Below, one piece after another: positions 1-5,095 of a stretch of 5,095 nucleotides of DNA. The position numbers and the translations under genes are program-made. This DNA is from Melioribacter roseus (GTDB lineage Bacteria; Bacteroidota; Ignavibacteria; Ignavibacteriales; Melioribacteraceae). Within the stretch, counting starts at the first letter, position 1; each line of letters begins with the position of its first letter. Where the stretch lies: positions 1 through 5,095 of the forward strand of contig DYHC01000035.1 in NCBI GenBank assembly GCA_020724325.1, written 5' to 3'. The notes under the pieces are model-generated. The model saw only the letters and a program-made list of their open reading frames with translations, did not search any database and was not told where the DNA came from.

Positions 1-1526
1 TCAACAATGTTCTTCGGCTTATACTTAAGAGTAAACCCAAGATTAGTTAAATAAGGTTCAAGTTCTCTAACCAGCTGATAGTCAGCCGGATCAAGCTTTA
101 TTATCTGCGGAAATAAAAGGTGCTGTGAGAAAGGCATATTTGCTTCAAAGGATTGAAGCGCTTTTTCAAATAGGATTCTTTCGTGAGCAACGTGGGCATC
201 AATAATCATTAATCCGCTTTTTATCTGCGAAAGAATAAACGGAGTTTCATGTGAGGATGATTGAAGCGAATCAGATTCATGATAGACTTCTTTTTGAATA
301 TTATTTTCAAAAGGATGTTCTACACTTGAATCTGGTGCTGCCGATTTTATTTCTCGGTTCAGATTTTCGAACAACTGATCTATTTCATCTTCAGAAAATA
401 TTGATTTTCGTTTGTTCTGTTCTGTTTGACCTGCAAAAGGTCTATCGCTAAAATCTCTTCTATCAATTGGATTATAGGCGTTAAACCTTAGAGCCTCTTT
501 CTCCACATTATTATGGAACGAGACCGATGGAACCAGATCGTAGCTGCCCAATGTCTTTTTGATAACAGCATTAACAAAGGAATAAATTTCTTTTTCGTCG
601 TCGAATTTTACTTCCAGTTTAGATGGATGAACATTCACATCAACTTTTTTGGGATCGACAGTTAAAAAAAGAACGAAGAAAGGATAATCCCCTTTCTCCA
701 TAAAATTTTCATAAGCAGTAAATACGGCATGATTAATTATTTTACTCTGCACGTAACGGTTATTCAGAAATAAATATTGTCCGCCTTTGCTTCGTTTTAG
801 ATATGCAGGTTTAGTAATGTATCCGGTTAGACTTAAGTAGTCGGTAATTTCTTTTGCTTCGATAATTAGCTCAGTAATATTTTCGCCAAAGATGGAACTT
901 ATTCGTTCCTTATAACCCTGCTTCGGCAGAGTAAAAATTTCATCGTCTTCGTTAATAAGTCTGAATGCTATATCAGGATGGCTTAAGGCAATTTTCTTAA
1001 ATGTTTCTATAATATGTTTAAGCTCGGTAGAATTTGATTTAAGAAAATTTCTTCGTGCCGGAACATTATAAAAAAGATTTTTTACAGTAACCGAAGTTCC
1101 AGCCGGAAAAGCGCCTTTTTCTTTGGTTATACTTTCACCTTCACTACTTCTAATAAAAATACCAAGCTCATCCTCTAAACGTCTTGTTCTAAGTTCGAAG
1201 ATAGATACTGCTGCTATTGATGCAAGAGCTTCTCCGCGGAAACCTAACGTCTTAATTCCTTCTAAGTCTTCTATAGAATTTATTTTACTTGTGGCATGAC
1301 GTTGAATACATATAAGAGCATCGTCTTCGGACATACCGGAAGCATCATCAATTACCTGCAAAAAATTCTTGCCGGCATTTTTAACATAGACTTCAATCTG
1401 ATTTGAGCCGGCATCAATAGCGTTTTCCATCAATTCTTTTACAACAGATTCAGGACGGTTAACAACCTCGCCGGCAGCTATCTTATTAGCAATGTTTTCG
1501 GGCAATATTTTTATTTTTTGCGTCAA
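1..1526 (-). CDS. mutL: DNA mismatch repair protein MutL (C-terminal end cut by window edge)
   Basis: MutL is the GHKL-family ATPase that couples MutS mismatch recognition to strand incision. I translated the minus strand by hand: 508 codons read without a stop or frameshift to the left edge, so about 100-120 residues of a normal 600-630 residue protein are missing. Visible GHKL motifs are KELMENAIDAG (30-40, catalytic Glu31 and Mg-binding Asn35), DDASGM (60-65), RHATSKI (76-82) and GFRGEAL (95-101). The transducer-domain signature DVNVHPSK is at 296-303, followed by a polar linker at about 340-430. The C-terminal domain starts with DAHVAHERILFE (443-454), a variant of the DQHAxxExxxxE endonuclease motif, which suggests an incising MutL rather than the E. 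coli type. The start is TTG at 1524-1526: the frame has stops upstream, no ATG or GTG lies between, and the first downstream Met (33) is inside motif I. It follows folA by 8 bases. Identification is very secure. Confidence 0.97.
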   Translation of the reverse strand, partial: MTQKIKILPENIANKIAAGEVVNRPESVVKELMENAIDAGSNQIEVYVKNAGKNFLQVIDDASGMSEDDALICIQRHATSKINSIEDLEGIKTLGFRGEALASIAAVSIFELRTRRLEDELGIFIRSSEGESITKEKGAFPAGTSVTVKNLFYNVPARRNFLKSNSTELKHIIETFKKIALSHPDIAFRLINEDDEIFTLPKQGYKERISSIFGENITELIIEAKEITDYLSLTGYITKPAYLKRSKGGQYLFLNNRYVQSKIINHAVFTAYENFMEKGDYPFFVLFLTVDPKKVDVNVHPSKLEVKFDDEKEIYSFVNAVIKKTLGSYDLVPSVSFHNNVEKEALRFNAYNPIDRRDFSDRPFAGQTEQNKRKSIFSEDEIDQLFENLNREIKSAAPDSSVEHPFENNIQKEVYHESDSLQSSSHETPFILSQIKSGLMIIDAHVAHERILFEKALQSFEANMPFSQHLLFPQIIKLDPADYQLVRELEPYLTNLGFTLKYKPKNIV

Positions 1527-1534
1527 AAAATTTT

Positions 1535-2011
1535 TTACCTTCTCAAATACTCATTAATTACAAAATCATTTTTATCTACAGATGTAACAAGTTCCCATTC
1601 ATTTATATCAAACTCCGGAAAGTAGCAATCGCCTTCGAAATCAAGCTTAATAGAGGAAATTATCATCCTATCAACAATGGTGATAGTTTGCTTAAAAATC
1701 TCTCCTCCGCCTATGAAAAATATTTTAGAATAACTATTCTTCTCGCAATATGATAATGACTCGGGAATTGAGTTGCAAATTACAACGTTTGGATGAATAA
1801 AAGAAAATAATGTATTTCGGGTTAGAACAATATTAAGCCGGTTTTCGAGTGGATATTTCAATGTTTCCCAAGTGTTTTTCCCCATAATAACAGGAAAACC
1901 GGTCGTTGTATTTTTGAAATGCTTCAGCTCTTCTACCAGATGCCAGGGCGTAACTCCATTACGACCAATTACTCTATTTGCAGAAACAGCAGCAATAATA
2001 ATTTTTTCCAA
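1535..2011 (-). CDS. folA: Dihydrofolate reductase
   Basis: FolA reduces dihydrofolate to tetrahydrofolate with NADPH in the cytoplasm. The 158-residue product matches the E. coli-type chromosomal enzyme (159 residues) along its whole length. Seen in order: strand IIIAAVSANRVIG (4-16); PWHL (22-25) with the proton-relay acid as Glu28 where E. coli has Asp27; Phe32; the NADPH-binding block GKNTWETL (44-51); Arg58, equivalent to the Arg57 that binds the folate glutamate; GGGEIF (101-106) for NADPH; and EGDCYFP (126-132). The Met20-loop position is Thr21. The start codon is TTG (2009-2011): an in-frame TAA stands four codons upstream at 2021-2023, no ATG or GTG intervenes, and the next Met is residue 43, past the catalytic core. 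AAAAGG five bases upstream agrees. It lies downstream of thyX across a 195-base gap and just ahead of mutL. Nothing suggests a mobile trimethoprim-resistance allele. Confidence 0.96.
   Translation of the reverse strand: MEKIIIAAVSANRVIGRNGVTPWHLVEELKHFKNTTTGFPVIMGKNTWETLKYPLENRLNIVLTRNTLFSFIHPNVVICNSIPESLSYCEKNSYSKIFFIGGGEIFKQTITIVDRMIISSIKLDFEGDCYFPEFDINEWELVTSVDKNDFVINEYLRR
1538..1544 (-). promoter_or_regulatory. Ribosome binding site of mutL, inside folA
   Basis: The minus strand reads GAGAAGG, a good Shine-Dalgarno match, 11 bases before the TTG start of mutL. It lies within the last codons of folA. It supports the TTG start and implies that ribosomes finishing folA help initiate mutL. 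Confidence 0.75.
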
Positions 2012-2016
2012 TAATA

Positions 2017-2022
2017 CCTTTT
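2017..2022 (-). promoter_or_regulatory. Ribosome binding site deciding the folA TTG start
   Basis: The minus strand reads AAAAGG, five bases before TTG at 2009-2011. The same frame is closed by TAA at 2021-2023, so the site and the stop together fix the TTG as the start. Confidence 0.65.
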
Positions 2023-2026
2023 AGAG

Positions 2027-2051
2027 ATTTGCAAAATAGCATTTACAAAAT
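2027..2051 (-). repeat. Paired 11-base direct repeat upstream of folA
   Basis: On the plus strand ATTTGCAAAAT (2027-2037) and ATTTACAAAAT (2041-2051) recur with a 14-base period and one mismatch, 16 bases or more upstream of the folA start. Each unit is itself close to a palindrome. It could be an operator-like site, or chance in A+T-rich sequence. Confidence 0.35.
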
Positions 2052-2100
2052 GAAACTTCTTATATGTTAAAAAGTAAGTATCCTCAGTAATGAAGCAGCG

Positions 2101-2153
2101 ATTAACAATTATTGCCACATTCGTTAACACAACGTTTGTGAAGCGAAGTTAAT
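2101..2153 (-). other. Possible stem-loop in the thyX-folA gap
   Basis: CACAA/TTGTG arms (2128-2132 and 2136-2140) close a 3-base loop. TTCG/CGAA arms (2120-2123 and 2144-2147) extend the stem across a small internal loop. ATTAAC (2101-2106) and GTTAAT (2148-2153) form an outer pair with a 13-base bulge. No U-tract follows on the minus strand, so it is not a typical terminator. The rest of the 195-base gap at 2012-2206 shows no ORF, no tRNA and no recognisable riboswitch. Confidence 0.3.
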
Positions 2154-2206
2154 CAATTCATTTATCGTTGCATAATTATCATAAAGTAAAGAATATCGGA
2201 TAGTAG

Positions 2207-3130
2207 TTATTCCCAAGGTTTTTCAATTCCAAGTATTTCTAACTTCTCTTCGAATTCCATCCTTTCAATATTTTTTGCAAATCTTTTATCGATAATTTTA
2301 ATCCAACCGAAACCGTCTGCTAATTTAACTGCTTCATTTTTATTGCCGGCATAGATTTGTTTAAGTATTTCAGTTTCCTGAGCAGAAAAACTTAAGGAGT
2401 TAATTCTATAATCCAGAAAAGCTTCCCAAGCAATAGGGCACCAGCGTCTAACAATTTGGCTGCCAATTACATTAGCATATGTTCTTATTTCAAACTGAGC
2501 ATGACTTTCCATTCTAAGAGCAAGAAAGTGAAAAAGATTTTGAAGATCAATTTTCCAGTAAGCTTCTGTATAAGTAGAAAGCGGAAGATCTTTTCTTGCC
2601 TGTTCGCGTGCAACACCAAGAGAAAGTCTTTCCATATAAATTTCTTTTGCAAAATTCTGAAGCTCCGCTTCGCGCTCTGTTAACTTGCTGCCAATCTCTT
2701 CCGGAAAGAATCCTTCGCTTCCTTGTTTGTTATCCTTAGCTTGAATGCGCCATTCACCTGTTTTTGTTTTTTGTGATGCATCGATAGCAATTGAATAGCG
2801 CGTTGAATATTCATTAACGTTTGCAGTTCTGTGCCTAATCCATTGACGCCACGTATCCATAGGAACGCGAATGTGGAGTTTAATTTCGCACATTTCGAAA
2901 GGTGTTGTATGATGGTGACGCATTAAATACCTGATTAAACCGCGGTCCTCAGAGACTTTTTTTGTCCCTTTGCCGTATGATACACGAGCAGCTTGAACAA
3001 TTGATTCGTCGCTTCCCATATAATCAACAACTCTGATAAATCCGTCATCCAATACAAGAAATTTACTGCCAAGTATTTCATCAAGTGCAGGTACTCTCAA
3101 TTTTTCAAGGGTTTCTGGATTTTGTTCCAT
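2207..3130 (-). CDS. thyX: Flavin-dependent thymidylate synthase ThyX
   Basis: ThyX methylates dUMP to dTMP using methylenetetrahydrofolate as carbon donor, with FAD and NADPH supplying the reduction; the folate product is tetrahydrofolate, unlike with ThyA. The defining RHRx7S motif is intact at 99-109 and runs on to RY at 111-112. Upstream is HHTTPFE (73-79), where His74 matches the FAD-contacting histidine of the family. Towards the C terminus ARKDLPLSTYTE (178-189), NLFHFL (198-203) and HAQFEIRTYA (210-219) carry the conserved FAD/dUMP-binding residues. At 307 residues it is longer than the compact 220-250 residue enzymes and resembles the longer rickettsial and Bacteroidota-like form, with an N-terminal lead of about 30 residues and a charged C-terminal tail after about 245. 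The ATG start has AAAGGA five bases upstream. It sits between the HIT gene and folA. Confidence 0.97.
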   Translation of the reverse strand: MEQNPETLEKLRVPALDEILGSKFLVLDDGFIRVVDYMGSDESIVQAARVSYGKGTKKVSEDRGLIRYLMRHHHTTPFEMCEIKLHIRVPMDTWRQWIRHRTANVNEYSTRYSIAIDASQKTKTGEWRIQAKDNKQGSEGFFPEEIGSKLTEREAELQNFAKEIYMERLSLGVAREQARKDLPLSTYTEAYWKIDLQNLFHFLALRMESHAQFEIRTYANVIGSQIVRRWCPIAWEAFLDYRINSLSFSAQETEILKQIYAGNKNEAVKLADGFGWIKIIDKRFAKNIERMEFEEKLEILGIEKPWE

Positions 3131-3135
3131 TCAGA

Positions 3136-3141
3136 TCCTTT
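3136..3141 (-). promoter_or_regulatory. Ribosome binding site of thyX
   Basis: The minus strand reads AAAGGA, five bases before the ATG at 3128-3130. It is bracketed by two copies of ATCTGA. The 77-base gap to the HIT gene (3131-3207) is otherwise A+T-rich with a run of eight T on the minus strand and no clear hairpin terminator. Confidence 0.7.
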
Positions 3142-3207
3142 CAGATAGATTAGATTGTAGAAAGATGGAGCGAAATATAAGTCAAAAAAAATATTTATGG
3201 AGAAAGA

Positions 3208-3723
3208 TTATTTATTTTCTTCCTGAATAATTTTGTTGAAAGCATCAACAAGATTTCTCTTTGTTTGTAGCAAATCCTGTGAAATAATTTTTACATCACC
3301 TATAACAGGGAAAAAATTAGTATCGCCGTTCCAGCGCGGAACAACATGGAAATGAATATGGTCTTCAATTCCCGCACCGGCAGCTTTACCTAAATTTGCA
3401 CCAACATTAAATCCTTGCGGTTTCATTACATAATCAAGTGCTTTCATAGATAGTTTTATAGTTGCCATAATCTCGGCTGTTTCATCTTCGCTTAATTGAT
3501 GTATGTCTGAAAAATGTTTTTTAGGTACAACCATTAAGTGCCCGCTGTTGTAAGGATAAAGATTAAGTAGTGCAAAACAAGTTTTATTATCGAATACTTT
3601 GAGGGAATTGTCGCTGCTTAAATTCTGGCTGACTGCATCGCAGAAGATGCAGTTGCCGGCTCTTTTTTCATGATTAAATGATTCTATATAATTTGAACGC
3701 CATGGCGACCAAAGACGATCCAT
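3208..3723 (-). CDS. HIT-family protein, probable Ap4A phosphorylase/hydrolase
   Basis: Histidine-triad enzymes transfer or hydrolyse nucleotide phosphates through a covalent nucleotidyl-histidine. The triad HIHFHVVP is complete at 122-129, with His124 as the expected nucleophile. The N-terminal MDRLWSPWRSNYI (1-13), the CIFC pair (25-28), NLYPYNSGHLMVVPKKH (54-70) and PRWNGDTNF (129-137) match the subgroup containing Mycobacterium tuberculosis Rv2613c, described as an Ap4A phosphorylase, rather than the short HinT type. At 171 residues the length suits that subgroup. Ap4A or a related dinucleoside polyphosphate is therefore the likely substrate; this is inferred from family membership. The protein has no signal peptide and should be cytoplasmic. 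The ATG start is preceded by GAGG at five bases. A terminator lies immediately upstream, and thyX follows 77 bases downstream. Confidence 0.92.
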   Translation of the reverse strand: MDRLWSPWRSNYIESFNHEKRAGNCIFCDAVSQNLSSDNSLKVFDNKTCFALLNLYPYNSGHLMVVPKKHFSDIHQLSEDETAEIMATIKLSMKALDYVMKPQGFNVGANLGKAAGAGIEDHIHFHVVPRWNGDTNFFPVIGDVKIISQDLLQTKRNLVDAFNKIIQEENK

Positions 3724-3728
3724 TGCTG

Positions 3729-3733
3729 CCTCA
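3729..3733 (-). promoter_or_regulatory. Ribosome binding site of the HIT gene
   Basis: The minus strand reads TGAGG; its GAGG core is five bases before the ATG at 3721-3723. It directly follows the U-rich tail of the upstream terminator. Confidence 0.65.
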
Positions 3734-3735
3734 AA

Positions 3736-3778
3736 TAAAAAAGGAGTTTATCCTGCTGAAATTAAGGTAAACTCCTGT
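3736..3778 (-). terminator. Rho-independent terminator after the EF-G-like gene
   Basis: AGGAGTTTA (3742-3750) and TAAACTCCT (3768-3776) form a perfect 9-bp stem, extendable inward by a G-U and a C-G pair to 11 bp. On the minus strand the stem is followed at once by five to six T, an A and three more T. It lies about 18 bases past the EF-G stop. This is a textbook intrinsic terminator for transcription leaving the EF-G-like gene; there is no matching U-tract for the plus strand. Confidence 0.85.
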
Positions 3779-3794
3779 TATCAATCTGCTTTAA

Positions 3795-5095
3795 TTATTC
3801 TTCGTCTTCCTGTTTGGATTTCTGATATTCTTCTATAATCTTACTTTCAATTTCCTTTGGTACTTCCTCGTAATGAGAGAAAGACATAGCAAACATTCCG
3901 CGTCCCTGTGTCAAACTTCTTAGCTGGGTTGAATATTTATGAAGTTCGGCAAGAGGAGCTTTTGCTTTAATAATCTGGAAAGGACTTTCAGAATCCATAC
4001 CTTGAATCTTACCTCTGCGGCTGGATATATCGCCCATAACATCGCCCATATATTCTTCAGGAATCTTTACAGTAATATTGTAGATCGGTTCAAGTATAAC
4101 TGGTCTGGCTTCCATAAAACCTTTTTTGAAAGCTTGCGATGCAGCAATTTTGAATGATACTTCATCCGAATCAACAGAGTGATATGTTCCATCGAACAAA
4201 GTAACTTTAACATCAACAACACGGCTTCCTGTAAGAATTCCCTTAGTCATAATATCTTTAAGACCTTTTTCAACAGCCGGAATAAAACGACCGGGAACTA
4301 CACCGCCAACAATTGCATCATCAAATTCATACCCGCTGCCTCTTGTAAGTGGTTCTAATTTCAAATGAACATGTCCGTATTGACCGCGTCCTCCCGATTG
4401 CTTTTTATGTTTATACTCTGCATCCTCGCATTTTCCCTTAATAGTTTCTCTATAAGGAATTCTTGGCTCTACTAAGTCAACTTCTACTCCATACCTGTCT
4501 TTCAATAATTTGATAGCAAGATTAAGCTGAAGCTCGCCTTGTCCTGCAACTATAGTCTGAGAAATTTCAGGATCAAATCGAGAGATTAAGGACGGCTCTT
4601 CTTCGTGAGCAGTGTGTAATGCAGCCGATATTTTGTCTTCGTCTCCTTTAGCTTTTGGTTTAACCGCAAATCGAATAACAGGTTCAGGATATTGAATTTC
4701 TGGAATTACGACTGTAAAGTTTTTTGAACAAAGAGTATCGCCGGTATGACTGTCTTTAAGTTTAACAACAGCACCAATATCGCCGGCAATAAGTTTGGGT
4801 ACTTCCTTTCTATTTCTACCGTTAAGAATAAAAATCTGACCCATTCTTTCTACTTTGTCTTTATGAGTATTAATCAGGTCCATTCCCGGTGTAACAGTAC
4901 CGGAATAAACTTTAAAAATAGAGAGTTCGCCTACGTGCTGTTCGGAGAGTGATTTGAAAATGAACAATGAGGGTTCACCTTTCGGGTCGCATTTAATCTT
5001 AACTTTATTATCATTATCCTTCATCGATGCTTCAATCGGTTCTCTTTCATTCGGAGCAGGAAAATATTTTGAAGCAAAATCTAGAAATGTATTTA
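3795..5095 (-). CDS. EF-G-like translational GTPase (N-terminal G domain cut by window edge)
   Basis: The frame stays open to the right edge, giving 432 visible residues; the ATG at 5022-5024 is internal, since homologous sequence (FLDFASKYFPAP, the end of the G domain) continues upstream of it. The GTP-binding motifs are outside the window. Counting from the edge, domain II covers about 40-125 (GELSIFKVYSG, then GDIGAVVKLKD). Domain III starts at PEPVIRF (136) and includes GQGELQLNLA (184-193). Domain IV carries HKKQSGGRGQYGHV (229-242) and YHSVDSDE (304-311), with the His at the tip position that enters the decoding site. Domain V has EEYMGDVMGDISSRRG (346-361) and LRSLTQGRG (391-399), then an acidic tail. 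The HKKQSGG form and divergence from canonical FusA suggest the EF-G2/EF-G-like subgroup, of uncertain role, rather than the main translocase; canonical fusA cannot be excluded. No str-operon neighbours (rpsL, rpsG, tuf) are seen downstream. A terminator closes the unit. Confidence 0.9.
   Translation of the reverse strand, partial: NTFLDFASKYFPAPNEREPIEASMKDNDNKVKIKCDPKGEPSLFIFKSLSEQHVGELSIFKVYSGTVTPGMDLINTHKDKVERMGQIFILNGRNRKEVPKLIAGDIGAVVKLKDSHTGDTLCSKNFTVVIPEIQYPEPVIRFAVKPKAKGDEDKISAALHTAHEEEPSLISRFDPEISQTIVAGQGELQLNLAIKLLKDRYGVEVDLVEPRIPYRETIKGKCEDAEYKHKKQSGGRGQYGHVHLKLEPLTRGSGYEFDDAIVGGVVPGRFIPAVEKGLKDIMTKGILTGSRVVDVKVTLFDGTYHSVDSDEVSFKIAASQAFKKGFMEARPVILEPIYNITVKIPEEYMGDVMGDISSRRGKIQGMDSESPFQIIKAKAPLAELHKYSTQLRSLTQGRGMFAMSFSHYEEVPKEIESKIIEEYQKSKQEDEE

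Noticed and set aside
251..451. Plus-strand open frame of 66 codons
   Set aside because: It lies antisense within the well-supported mutL frame, resembles no family I recognise, and has no clear ribosome binding site.
1535..2011. FolA as an acquired trimethoprim-resistance (dfr) gene
   Set aside because: There is no integron or insertion-sequence context, it is coupled to mutL, and its base composition matches its neighbours; it looks like the native chromosomal gene.
2012..2051. Bacteroidota-type promoter (TTTG, then TAnnTTTG) upstream of folA
   Set aside because: TATTTTG is one base short of the -7 element and I found no TTTG at the right distance upstream.
2456..2683. Plus-strand open frame of 75 codons
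   Set aside because: It is a shadow of thyX on the opposite strand; the Lys/Phe-rich product reflects the complementary codons.
3155..3189. TTGACT and TACAAT on the minus strand as a sigma-70 promoter for thyX
   Set aside because: The two hexamers match consensus well but are 20 bases apart, longer than the usual 16-18, in A+T-rich sequence where such words arise by chance. It remains possible but is not supportable.
3939..4157. Plus-strand open frame of 72 codons
   Set aside because: It is antisense to conserved domains IV-V of the EF-G-like gene and shows no independent coding evidence.
4746..4952. Plus-strand open frame of 68 codons
   Set aside because: It is antisense to domain II of the EF-G-like gene and has no recognisable product.
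5022..5024. ATG as the start of the EF-G-like gene
   Set aside because: The frame continues upstream to the window edge with EF-G-like residues, so this Met is internal and the gene is truncated by the window.

Overview
The window is an A+T-rich stretch (roughly 35-37% G+C, estimated by eye) of ordinary bacterial chromosome. All five protein genes lie on the minus strand. In the direction of transcription (right to left) they are an EF-G-like translational GTPase (cut by the right edge), a HIT-family nucleotide hydrolase/phosphorylase, the flavin-dependent thymidylate synthase ThyX, dihydrofolate reductase FolA, and the mismatch-repair ATPase MutL (cut by the left edge). I see no tRNA, rRNA, mobile element, CRISPR array or plus-strand gene. 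The protein sequences and low G+C fit a member of the Bacteroidota/Chlorobiota-Ignavibacteria group. That is an impression from remembered family sequences, not a tested placement.

Layout, right to left. 5095-3795 holds the C-terminal part of the EF-G-like factor. 3794-3724 is a short gap containing a convincing Rho-independent terminator whose U-tract ends almost at the ribosome binding site of the HIT gene. 3723-3208 is the HIT gene. 3207-3131 is a short A+T-rich gap. 3130-2207 is thyX. 2206-2012 is the only sizeable gap (195 bases), A+T-rich, with a possible stem-loop and a pair of direct repeats. 2011-1535 is folA, followed after only 8 bases by mutL from 1526 to the left edge.

Functionally, thyX and folA both belong to folate-dependent dTMP synthesis. 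mutL follows so closely that its ribosome binding site lies inside the last codons of folA, so translational coupling is likely. The HIT enzyme probably acts on dinucleoside polyphosphates such as Ap4A. EF-G-like belongs to translation and is separated from the rest by the terminator.

I did not find a previously undescribed system. The points that deserve a second look are modest: forced TTG start codons on both folA and mutL; a canonical FolA next to ThyX, which does not itself need DHFR; substitutions in two MutL catalytic motifs; a terminator placed so close to the HIT gene that it leaves no room for a separate promoter below it; and a strong excess of the hexamer GCCGGC, always used as an Ala-Gly codon pair.
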